Shown: positions 32,991 to 41,620 of the stretch, piece after piece | Layout: the number at the start of each line of letters is the position of its first letter | How positions within the stretch are numbered: the first letter of the stretch is position 1 | Assembly: GCA_963804825.1 (NCBI GenBank) | Contig: CAWDRV010000006.1 | Coordinates: 620,001-684,000, forward strand | Source: JBKQVT01 sp963804825 | GTDB taxonomy: Bacteria > Planctomycetota > Planctomycetia > Pirellulales > Thermoguttaceae | Direction of reading: 5' to 3' | Length of the DNA: 64,000 nt | Program-made: the position numbers and the translations under genes | Notes under the pieces: model-generated | What the model saw: only the letters and a program-made list of their open reading frames with translations | What the model was told of the DNA's origin: nothing | The model's database searches: none

Positions 32991-35900
32991 ATGCGAGAAC
33001 ACTCACCCATGCCGATGGAGGGAAGAACGAGCCCATCGAGATTTGCATTGACTGGCGACGAGTTGCAATGCATTGCCGCGCAAGCGAGTTCGCTATGGGA
33101 AAGGATGGGGCATCCAGAGGCGTTCGGCTCGCCGGAAGTTCCATCAAGAAAGGTCCAGTCGCGGTTGAAGCAGTGGCGGGAAGTTGTTGCCGAAGGCGAC
33201 GCCGAACGGTTCCGCAAACGGTTGTCCTTCGACGCTCTCGACGAGGAGGACCTGAAGAGGTTCATGGGGGACATTGGCGGGCCGGGGGTTTTCGGTCTGT
33301 CTCCATGGACCGCGGTTCTCAGCGAGGTCCTGCTTGAAACCGAGTCTTGCGGACAAGTCCTGTCCGGTCCCATGCTTTACGCGGGATTCCCTTTTCTCGA
33401 AAAGGATTCTCCGGTCCCGTTCGAAGAATTGTTATTGCCGTTCATCGCCGTTGCCGAGAAGCGGATCGGTTCCGCGACCGCCGGCGGATATGCATCCCTG
33501 CCGGCCAAGGTCCGCGCCTGCATGGAACGTTCGTTGTTGCAAAACGTCTCGCGGATCTGCTCGCGCGTCCTGGAGGTCGAGTTCCGCACGTATTCGGCAT
33601 GCCGGCAGTTGGACGGATTGTCCTATCCCGATCCCGTCCGCGGGTGCGAATCCCGCGAGGCATATCTAGGATTTGTCGCAGGCATCTACGGGTCGAGCTG
33701 GCGGCCCTTGTTCAAAGAATATTGCGTCATGGCGAGACTGACGGCGGTGGCTCTGCTCCAATGGGTGGAGAGCACGGCCGAATTTCTCGGCCGGTTCAGG
33801 GATGACGCGGCGGAGATACGGGAAACGTTCTTCGGCGGAGTCGATCCGGGGGACGTTGCGGAGGTGCGGATGGATTTGTCGGACTCTCACCATGCCGGCA
33901 GATCGGTCATCGCGCTCGAATTCGCTTCCGGCGGGAAACTCATCTACAAGCCGAAGGATATGGGGCTTGAGTCCGAGTATTTCCGGTTCGTGGGCTGGCT
34001 GAACGGCCTCGGCGAAACCCTTCCGCTGCGTTGCCTCAATATATTGGAACGCGACGGCTACGGATGGGTCGAATTCATCGGCAACCTTGCATGTGGAAGC
34101 GAGGCCGAGGTCCGGCGATTCTACCGCAGGTCCGGGGCGTTTCTTTGCTTGGTCCACGCGCTGAACGGCATGGATTTCCACTTCGAGAACATCATTGCAT
34201 GTGGAGAGCACCCGGTGCCGGTCGATCTGGAAACCATCTATCACCACGTGACGGAGAATGCCGCCGAGGACGCCGAACTCACGGATGCCGTCGCCGGCCG
34301 GCTGCGAGGTTCCGTGCTGGCCACGCACTTCCTCCCGAATCCGGTGAAAGTAAACGACCGCTACTACGACATATCCGCCATCGCGCGGTCGGCGGAAGAG
34401 GAAGACAAGTTCGAGATCCTTTGGTGGAGGCATATCAACACGGACGGACTCGGCTACGACTACGAGACCGTCACACCCAAGCCGGCGGACAACCTGCCGC
34501 GATTTCTGGACCGATATCTCTCTCCCGACAACAACGTGGAGGAGATCGTGGAAGGTTTCCGTGAGATGTATCAACTTCTGTGCAGGCACCGTGAGGAGGT
34601 TCTGGCCGAGGGGAGCCCATTTCGCCGCATGTTCGGCCACACGGCACGTTTCATTTTCCGCGGCACGTATTTGTACCTGTCGGCGATGAAGAGGGCGTTT
34701 CATCCGGATTGCATGCGGGACGGAATTGATTTCGGCATACAACTGGACATGCTTTCGCGCCAATTCGTCCGCGCGGCGCACCGTCCCAAAGCATGGCCGC
34801 TCGTGCGCGAGGAAATGGAGGCCTTTTGGAGGGCCGACGTTCCGAAGTTCGTGGCGCGGGGAGATCAAGACTCTCTTGTGCTGCAGTCCGGTGAAGTTGT
34901 GGAGGAATGTTTTGTTGATTCGGCCTGGAATCGCGTCCGCGAAAAGATCCTGCGATTCGGCGATGAGGACTTGCGCTGGCAGATTGGCCTGATCAAAGGG
35001 TCGATGGACGCCCGCGATGCGAAATGGCTCTCGGGATATCCGCCGGGCGAGAGCGACAGTCAGGACTCTCCGGACTTGTTGGATACGGCCGGGTTGCTAG
35101 AGAACGCGCTGGAATTGGCGCGTGGAATCGAGGCGGCCGCCGTCTGGTCGGACCACGGGGAGCCCGGCTGGCTGGTCCTCAAATTCCTGCCTGAGAGGGA
35201 GCAATTCGCGCTGCGGTCGATGGAATTCGATTTGTATAACGGCCGCTGTGGTCTCGCCTTGTTCTTCGCGGCCCTGGAGAAGGTGATGCCGGGAAGCGGC
35301 TTCGGCCGAATGGCGCATTCGACACTGGCGATCGTGCGCCGCTGGCTGGCCAAGGCCGATTCCAACGACATGGCATCCCTCGGACTGGGCGGCCTGATCG
35401 GCATTCCCTCGCTGGCCTATGCGCTGTCGCGCGTGGGAGGTCTTCTGGGCGACCGGGATCTGGTCGCGGAGGCCGGATGCGTCGCCCGCAGGATCAGTCT
35501 CGGGCTGATCGCTTCCGACAGGGCGCTGGATCTTCTGGGGGTGTGGCGGGAACCATCCTATGTCTTTTGGCCTGCCGGCAATCGGGCGATGGTTCAGAGG
35601 TTCTCGATATCGCCAGCGCGTGTGGCAGGCATTTGCTGGAAAAGCGATGCATGGACGGCTCCGGACACAGAATATGGCCCACCCTTGGCGGCAGGCATCT
35701 GACCGGGATCTCCCACGGCGCCGCCGGCATCGCATACGCGCTGCTCAAGTTGTATCGGGCCACCGGCGAGCGGAAGTTCTTGGACGCAGCGGCCGAGGCG
35801 ATCCGCTTCGAGAGTTGCGAGTTCGTTCCCGCGAAGAACAACTGGCCGGATCACAGGGAATACAGGAATACGCAAGAAACACCCGATGGCCCGGTGTTCA

Positions 35901-36301
35901 TGGTCCGGTGGTGTCACGGCGCTCCGGGCATCGGCCTGGCGAGACTTGGCGGCCTGGCGGAGATCGATTCCCCGGAAATCAGGAACGATATCCGGGCGTC
36001 GCTGGAAAGCACACGCGGCTGCGGCCTGCTGCCGCGCGACCACCTATGTTGCGGAAACATGGGCTTGACGGAAACCCTCCTGACCGCCGGCATCACGCTC
36101 GGCGATTCCTCGTGGATCCGGGAAGCACTGCGGCTCGCCTCGCGCGTGGCGGCACGGGCCAAGCGAAAAGGTTCGTTCGGCATAACGTTCCGCAACGGCT
36201 TTAGCAACCCCAGCTTGTTCCAAGGCGCGGCCGGAGTCGGCTATCAGATGTTGCGCATTGCCTTTCCGCGGGAAATACCAGCGGTGCTGCTGCTCGAATG
36301 A
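32991..36301 (+). CDS. lanM: Class II lanthipeptide synthetase (LanM-type), one frame break near 35538
   Basis: The dehydratase domain (about residues 150-640) has the kinase-like elements GGKLIYKPKDMGLESEYF, GMDFHFENII and VPVDLETIYHHV. The C-terminal LanC cyclase domain has GISHGAAGIAYALL, RWCHGAPGIGLA (Cys codon 35912) and HLCCGNMG (Cys codons 36047-36052). Zinc would thus be held by three cysteines, the CCG variant typical of the promiscuous ProcM clade rather than the common CHG form. The break lies in a run of five Gs; six would restore DLLGGVAGTIL. The start is uncertain: ATG 32991 or 33003/33009, none with a strong ribosome site. It modifies Ser/Thr and Cys of a precursor peptide in the cytoplasm. 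Confidence 0.9.
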
Positions 36302-36362
36302 TCGGTCGCACGTCGCCCCAGAGACAGGATGAAGGAAAACACCAACGCGGAGGAATAGGGAC

Positions 36363-36563
36363 ATGGACAATTCCGAGAACATCCTGACGGAGGAGGAGAT
36401 CAAGGCCGCCCTACGCGAGCTGTTCAAGCGGTCCCAGACCGATTGGGAGTTTCGCCAGCTTTGCCTGAGTGATCCGGCTGCCGCAATCCGCGAGATCAGT
36501 GGAAAATCCCTCCCGGAAGGCTTCGACCTGCAATTACGGGACGCCGGCGAAAATCCGTGTTGA
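36363..36563 (+). CDS. Nitrile-hydratase-leader-like (NHLP) peptide, candidate lanthipeptide precursor
   Basis: The 66-residue peptide lies 61 bases after lanM with GGAGGA upstream. The leader-like part EEEIKAALRELFKRSQTDWE and the signature DPAAAIREISGKSLPEGFDL match the alpha-subunit-derived NHLP leader type (DP.AA..E..G..LPEGF). It ends RDAGENPC. The only Cys after the leader signature is the last residue, and no Ser or Thr lies between it and Ser49. A classical core is therefore absent or very small. A frame break is possible: another frame here reads TCNYGTPAKIRVEV. It may act as a leader-only relic or the true precursor may lie elsewhere. Confidence 0.65.
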   Translation: MDNSENILTEEEIKAALRELFKRSQTDWEFRQLCLSDPAAAIREISGKSLPEGFDLQLRDAGENPC

Positions 36564-36710
36564 GGTGTAGTCGCAACCATTTCTCCTGGCTGAAGCGCCG
36601 GAAGGCGAGCAGCCAGTCGGGCCTTGGGGTACCCAAGCGGGCTTGGAAATCGCCGCCGTGCTGTCCCGCTTCTCGTCGAAGTTGCAACACAGCACACGGG
36701 CCCAGGTAAC

Positions 36711-37133
36711 CCGGACCTTGCCAACTTGATCAAACAGCACTTCGGGTGGATTCGCGACGGCGTGGCCATCAAGGAAGGCTGACGCCGTTGGGTGGCTGAC
36801 GGGGGACCGCGAGATCCCCGCTCAACGCTTGGTCACATGTCCTATCAAGCGTATCGGCGGATGCTCAGCAATCCAAGGCATTTGGGGTGCTGGGCCTTCG
36901 GCCGCAAGCGAAACCGCTGGTCGTCGAAACGAGATTCCAACCAGCAGGTTGAGGGGCCCGAGGCCGATGTGACGATTTCCGTAGAATCAAGGATTGAGGG
37001 AACATCAGAGAGCCGCCGCTTTGCCGTCCCAGTCGAAATACGTGTCACGAACTGTTCGCCCGTTCTAGTAACAGCCGCGAAGAAATATCGCTTGGGATTC
37101 CGCCGCTGTGACGCGCGATGGGAAGCATCGTAA
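36711..37133 (+). pseudogene. Serine recombinase fragment (decayed)
   Basis: One frame from about 36711 reads IKQHFGWIRDGVAIKEG, then TGA at 36780-36782 where a Trp codon would be expected, then RRWVADGG. It continues DPRSTLGHMSYQAYRRMLSN and WAFGRKRNRWSSKRD. The last part resembles the Recombinase domain of large serine recombinases (YRxxLSNPxYxGxWxxGRK). The N-terminal resolvase catalytic domain is absent. It is a remnant of a mobile element beside the lanthipeptide genes. No function is retained. Confidence 0.5.
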
Positions 37134-37234
37134 CACCTTGTCGTTCAAGTAGTTACAGATTCTTGGCCGGCATAAGCGACGTCAGCCAATGCCTGTGGGC
37201 TCGCGTCCACGATTGCGACTGGCAAAGGAAGCCC

Positions 37235-37263
37235 TTGACATGGTTTCGTTGTTGTGATAAATT
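37235..37263 (+). promoter_or_regulatory. Sigma70-type promoter candidate for the 37300 operon
   Basis: TTGACA at 37235-37240, a 17-base spacer, and TAAATT at 37258-37263. The start codon at 37300 has GGGAGGT upstream. A dyad immediately downstream of the -10 would place a repressor over the transcription start. Confidence 0.5.
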
Positions 37264-37264
37264 A

Positions 37265-37279
37265 CTTTGTAGTGCAAAG
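37265..37279. promoter_or_regulatory. Operator candidate CTTTG-N5-CAAAG (copy 1)
   Basis: CTTTGTAGTGCAAAG is a perfect 5-bp dyad just downstream of the promoter for the operon that encodes a winged-helix regulator. The same dyad recurs at 38298-38312 in front of the next transcription unit. Confidence 0.5.
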
Positions 37280-37299
37280 CAATAGAAGGGAGGTCCGCT

Positions 37300-37937
37300 A
37301 TGGACGTTGATGAAGCCCGGGCCCGCATGCAAGAAATTCAGCGGATCATGGAACGGGCAACACTGTTCACGCTGCTGCCCGGTACGCCGGCGGTCATCGG
37401 CGGTCTTCTCGTACTGGCGGGTGCGCGATCAGTTACGCCATGTTCCGCTCCCTCGACTTCGCCGATATTCTCCGCCTATCGTTCCATAGTCAGGCGGCCT
37501 TCTGCGTGATGTGGTTTGTTATTGGCGTAATCGGCGTGCTCCTGGAGGTGATTCTCACCGCACGGGCGGCTGCAAGGCAGCAACTCGTGCCCGCCGATCG
37601 TCCGATGCGTGTCGCCGCGTTCTCGCTGACGCCGAGCGTGGTCGTGGCCATGGTATTGACGGTCAAGTTCCTGATCCCTGTTGAGCCGAGGGCGGAAGAA
37701 ATCCAGTACATCGTGCCCGTCTGGATGATGCTCTACGGCACGGGCGTTTACACGGCGGGCCTGTTTTCGATTCGAGCACCCCGTATTCTCGGCTTGGTGT
37801 TTCTTGCCTTGGGCGTTGTCGCCCTGTTGTGGTTCCCGGGATACGGCGTCGTCTCGGCGGCACTATCTTTTGGTTTGCTGCACGTCGTTTTTGGGCTCTA
37901 CGTCCTTCAGAAACAGCGGCAGACGGCGGTCTCATGA
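37300..37937 (+). CDS. Polytopic membrane protein, unknown function (one frame break near 37420)
   Basis: It starts at 37300 with a strong GGGAGGT. The cytoplasmic-looking N-terminus (DEARARMQEIQRIMERATLF) leads into helices beginning LPGTPAVIGGLLVLAG. The frame breaks at a GGG near 37420 and continues CAISYAMFRSLDFADILRLS. About five hydrophobic segments follow, including VMWFVIGVIGVLLEVIL and VVVAMVLTVKFLIPV. The total is about 212 residues. It overlaps the downstream regulator gene by four bases, a pattern seen where a small membrane protein is co-expressed with its own HTH repressor. No family is recognised. Confidence 0.65.
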
Positions 37938-38260
37938 ACGAGCCCCTCAAACCTGACGACATCGACGCGGTCATTCATGAGCGCGCGCGTCTGGCCATCG
38001 TGGCAGCCCTGGCCGTATCGCCGCAATTGAGCTTCAACGAGTTGAAGTCGATGCTGGGGCTTACCGACGGCAACCTCAGTGCCCACTCGCGAACGCTCGA
38101 AGAGGCGGGATACATCGTCGTCGAGAAAACCTTTCGGGCGCGTCGCCCCTACACGGCCATGCGCCTGACGCCGAAGGGCCGAAGGGCCTTCGAGCGTTAC
38201 CTGAGCACGTTGCGCCAAATCGTCGATCGAGGAAGCCGCGCCAAGGAAGACACCTCGTGA
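37934..38260 (+). CDS. Winged-helix transcriptional regulator (HTH_34/MarR-like)
   Basis: The 108-residue protein has a winged helix-turn-helix: LAIVAALAVSPQLSFNELKS, then LTDGNLSAHSRTLEEAGYIV, and a wing with RRPYTAMRLTPKGRRAFERY. This matches the stand-alone winged-helix DNA-binding family that pairs with membrane or transport genes. The ATGA start overlaps the upstream stop. The two CTTTG-N5-CAAAG dyads upstream of its own operon and of the 38333 operon are its likely targets, by position only. Confidence 0.8.
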   Translation: MNEPLKPDDIDAVIHERARLAIVAALAVSPQLSFNELKSMLGLTDGNLSAHSRTLEEAGYIVVEKTFRARRPYTAMRLTPKGRRAFERYLSTLRQIVDRGSRAKEDTS

Positions 38261-38297
38261 CAACTGCGTACGAAGCCTTGTTTTTTTTGGCCATTGT

Positions 38298-38312
38298 CTT
38301 TGTAACCCAAAG
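38298..38312. promoter_or_regulatory. Operator candidate CTTTG-N5-CAAAG (copy 2)
   Basis: CTTTGTAACCCAAAG repeats the dyad seen at 37265-37279, sharing CTTTGTA and CAAAG. An extra CTTTG half-site follows at 38315-38319. It lies about 20 bases before the start of the membrane-protein gene at 38333. Confidence 0.5.
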
Positions 38313-38332
38313 TTCTTTGTAGGAGTAACATC

Positions 38333-39155
38333 ATGCGACGCTGGTTTCGTGATCTGGATCGAGTTCTGCGGGGCGAGGCCACGCGGCCCGCCGCGCTCCG
38401 GGCGCAAACGCTCGACGTGCCCGTGGGCGGCCTTTCACTGGTGATCCTGCTGTTGGCGCTGTCGTACGGGGCCTGTTCGGGGCTTTACGCCGGCTGCCGG
38501 CCCGAGGATCCCTCGTACATGCAGTGGTGCGCCACGACGTTGAAAGTCCCGGCGCTGTTCTTTCTGACCCTGGGCGTCACCTTTCCCTCGCTGTACGTTT
38601 TCAATGCGTTGATCGGCTCGCGGCTCAACGTCCGCGTCGTCTTGCAGCTTCTGATCGCCTCGCTGGCGGTGAACCTGGCCGTGCTGGCCGCCATGGGACC
38701 GATCGTGGGATTCTTTTCGTTCAGCACCACCAGTTGGCCGTTCATGGTGTTGCTCAACGTGTTGGTCTACACGGTTTCCGGACTGCTGGGCATGGTCTTC
38801 CTGCTGCAAACCCTGCAACGCTTGAGCGTCGCGCAGCGTTGGCTCCCGCCCGCGCCGCACGAGCCCGGGCATGAGGATCCGCACCAGTGCGACCCGCAGG
38901 CGCTCGACCCGCCATGGGCCGGAGCTGGTGGAGGAACCCAGCGCGCTGGAGCCACTGGAGGGCCACGTGCTGGGCCGGCACGTGAAAACCGTGTTCTACT
39001 GCTGGATGCTGATCTTCGGGCTGGTCGGCTCGCAGATGGCCTGGGTGCTGCGGCCGTTTTTCGGCAAGCCGCATTGTGCGTTTGAATGGTTCTGCCCCCG
39101 GGGCTCGAACTTCTTCGTAGGCGTCTGGGAGGCGTTGCGGAGTCTGCTCTCATGA
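38333..39155 (+). CDS. Polytopic membrane protein, paralogue of the next gene (one frame break near 38910)
   Basis: It starts at 38333 with AGGAG upstream. Hydrophobic helices run GGLSLVILLLALSYGACSGL, LKVPALFFLTLGVTFPSLYV, and two more. After a linker the frame breaks at CCC near 38910, resuming HGPELVEEPSALEPLEGH, and ends with VFYCWMLIFGLVGSQMAWVL and RPFFGKPHCAFEWF. The total is about 273 residues. It shares GSQMAWVLRPFFG and LKVPALF with the next gene (GIQMAWVLRPFVG, LKVPLLL), so the two are duplicated copies. No function is recognised. Confidence 0.65.
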
Positions 39156-39847
39156 TGCCCGGCCTGACGACATTAACGACGCTGCTGGCTCGGGCCGACG
39201 ACATTTTGCGGCGGCGGCCCTGGACCATCCAATCCGCCCCCGCCGGCTCGGCGTTGTTCTGGCTGGCGGGGAGCGTGGTCCTGTTCGGCATGCTCTACGG
39301 CGCGGCGATGGGCACGTTCGACGGCATCGGCGGCGACAGGCTGTGGCAAGTCGCCTACTCGGCGCTCAAGGTGCCGCTGTTGCTGCTGGTCACGTTTCTG
39401 ATCGGCCTGCCAAGTTTCTTCGTCCTCAACACGCTCTTCGGGCTGCGCCGCGACTTTACCCAGACCTTGCGGGCGCTGGTCGCCGCGCAGGCCGGCTTGG
39501 CCATCGTCCTGGCCTCGCTGGCGCCGTTTACGCTGCTGTGGTACGCCTCGTCGGCCGACTATTCCGCGGCACTCCGCTTTAACGGCCTGATGTTCGCCGT
39601 GGCCAGTTTTTCCGGGCAGCGGCTGTTGTGGGCGTACTATCGGCCGCTGATCCGCCGGAACCCCAAGCACCGGCAGATGCTGTGGACGTGGCTGGCGATC
39701 TACATATTCGTCGGCATCCAAATGGCTTGGGTGCTTCGTCCCTTCGTCGGCGATCCCGGCATGCCCGTGCAGTTCTTCCGGGAGCATAGCTGGGGCAACG
39801 CTTACGACGTGGTGGCCCAACTGATGTACGACGCCGTCGTGCATTGA
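39152..39847 (+). CDS. Polytopic membrane protein, paralogue of the preceding gene
   Basis: The 231-residue intact protein starts at 39152, overlapping the upstream stop (ATGA). It has about six hydrophobic helices (ALFWLAGSVVLFGMLYGAAM, VPLLLLVTFLIGLPSFFVLN, and others) and the shared ending IQMAWVLRPFVGDPG with an FFREHSWGN tail. The overlap and similarity suggest a heteromeric complex with the preceding protein. The pair lies behind the shared CTTTG-N5-CAAAG dyad. Confidence 0.7.
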   Translation: MMPGLTTLTTLLARADDILRRRPWTIQSAPAGSALFWLAGSVVLFGMLYGAAMGTFDGIGGDRLWQVAYSALKVPLLLLVTFLIGLPSFFVLNTLFGLRRDFTQTLRALVAAQAGLAIVLASLAPFTLLWYASSADYSAALRFNGLMFAVASFSGQRLLWAYYRPLIRRNPKHRQMLWTWLAIYIFVGIQMAWVLRPFVGDPGMPVQFFREHSWGNAYDVVAQLMYDAVVH

Positions 39848-39874
39848 AATGACCGTAGCCAAGGGAGGTGTGCC

Positions 39875-41254
39875 ATGTTCGTCCCTGCGACCAATGTTGG
39901 AAAGAAATGGCGATTCGTGAAGCTTGGGTTGCATTTTGTAGTATCCGGCGTGGTGATCGTCCTCTCGCTGATGTTGTTCATCTACCCGGCGGTCATCATC
40001 TTCGCGCTGGTGCTGGATTCCCATCTGAGACAGACCGGAGAAAGCCGGCTGGTTCCCATGTGGTTCAATTCTGCCGCGGGCAGATACCTCTCGTGGGCGA
40101 ACACCTACGTTGAGACGAATTACGCGAAATCGCTCGATCACAACGACATTCCCGCCACCGAATGGCCCATGTTCGGCTCGGTGTTCTTCTTGGTTACGGC
40201 CGAAGATCTGCAGCGGCAGGGCAAGATCGACGCAACCCAAGGAACCGTTCGTGAAGCTGTGGAGAAGGCTGCTGAGATTGTGGCCTCGCCCGTTACCGCT
40301 ACGTGGGTGAAGACGAAATGGGGAGTCGGTTATCTGGAGAAAGAGAACGTGTTTTACCGGATGTTGCTGATCATGGGGCTGTCGTCCTACGAGAAGATCA
40401 CGGGCGACGTCCGGCACCATTTGCTCATGTCCACGCAGCGAATCACTCTGGCGGAAGAACTGGCCAAGGCAAAGCTGCATCTGCGGAACGACTACCCCGA
40501 CGAATGTTATCCGGGCGATATGTTGTGGGCGGTAGCGGCGATCCAGCGCGCGGCGCGGCTTGAAAACGCGCGCCACGACGACCTGGCCAAGAACTTGATG
40601 GCGGCATTTGATGGACCGCTGAAGGCGCCGGAAGGCCTGCCCGCTTTTCAGGTCGACGCCCGGTCAGGTCGAATTCTCCAGGGTGCTCGCGGTTGCGGAA
40701 ATTCAGGCGTGCTGCTGTTTGCCGCCGAATTGAACCCCGAAGTCGCGGCCAAGTGGTACAACGCCTACGAACGGAACTTCTGGAAAGACACCGGCTGGAT
40801 CGTCGGCTTCACGGAAATGCCGCGCGACTCGCGCGAACCCTTGAGGGACGTTGATTCCGGGCCGGTGCTGCTCGGGCTCGGCTCGGTTGCGACGGCCTTC
40901 GGCATCGGCGCGGCCAAGACGGTAGGACGGATCGACCATGCGGCTCCGCTGACGATGGAGGCCGTTGCCTGTTCGTGGCCGACGCCTTTCGGTTTCCTGG
41001 TTCCCGGTCTTATGGGACGCCTGGCCGTCAAGAGTTGGAGTTTGGGCGAGGTTGCGCTCCTTTTCTCCATGACGAGACCCACGTGTGTGGCGGAACGAGT
41101 TCCGTTCGAGGGCCCAACGCCGCCGATAGTTTGGCTGCTCCTGGCCGCCTATGCGGGCGCGGGGCTGTTCTCCATCTGGTTCGAGATTCGGAGTTGTCGG
41201 CGCCTGATCCAACGGCACAAAAATGCGAACGTCTCCAGGAACAGCAGATCGTAG
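39875..41254 (+). CDS. Membrane-anchored protein of unknown function, possible alpha/alpha-barrel
   Basis: The 459-residue protein has a perfect GGGAGGTGTGCC upstream. One strong helix near residues 16-45 (FVVSGVVIVLSLMLFIYPAV) and one near the C-terminus (IVWLLLAAYAGAGLFSIWF) bracket a large soluble domain. That domain has YPDECYPGDMLWAVAAIQRA and SGPVLLGLGSVATAFGIGAA, reminiscent of (alpha/alpha)6 barrel proteins such as linalool dehydratase-type domains. This likeness is weak. It follows the two membrane proteins by 27 bases and may be in their operon. Confidence 0.6.
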   Translation: MFVPATNVGKKWRFVKLGLHFVVSGVVIVLSLMLFIYPAVIIFALVLDSHLRQTGESRLVPMWFNSAAGRYLSWANTYVETNYAKSLDHNDIPATEWPMFGSVFFLVTAEDLQRQGKIDATQGTVREAVEKAAEIVASPVTATWVKTKWGVGYLEKENVFYRMLLIMGLSSYEKITGDVRHHLLMSTQRITLAEELAKAKLHLRNDYPDECYPGDMLWAVAAIQRAARLENARHDDLAKNLMAAFDGPLKAPEGLPAFQVDARSGRILQGARGCGNSGVLLFAAELNPEVAAKWYNAYERNFWKDTGWIVGFTEMPRDSREPLRDVDSGPVLLGLGSVATAFGIGAAKTVGRIDHAAPLTMEAVACSWPTPFGFLVPGLMGRLAVKSWSLGEVALLFSMTRPTCVAERVPFEGPTPPIVWLLLAAYAGAGLFSIWFEIRSCRRLIQRHKNANVSRNSRS

Positions 41255-41620
41255 CCCTCGCTAATTGTCTCGAAACCTCAACCGGTCGCTGGGCCGGCAT
41301 CGTGACGACATAGCGAGCCGCCTGGATTTGGCAGGCCGTCGGTGCCGAGGGTGCGGGGAATAAACAGGCCCCCATGGGCCATCTCGCTCAAGCAACGACC
41401 TTCCCACGGGGGGTCCGGTGGGGTCTCGGTCTTGGGTCGTCGTTGAACCTGCCTTCGTGAAGGAGCGATTTCAAGGGTTTTCCGGGCATGAGATGGTGGA
41501 GAGGACGAGGGGAGCTTGCTCCCGGCCCCCTTTTTGCGTCGCACAGGACTTGCCAGTCACAGCCTTGGCCACCATATTAATACGGAGTGGCCAGCAAGCT
41601 CCAACCACGAGGCGCCATCC
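41255..41620. other. Intergenic stretch before the OPT transporter
   Basis: 366 bases with no convincing gene. An AT-rich patch (CCATATTAATACGG, about 41570-41583) shortly before the transporter start is the only promoter-like signal. No hairpin or repeat was recognised. Confidence 0.4.
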
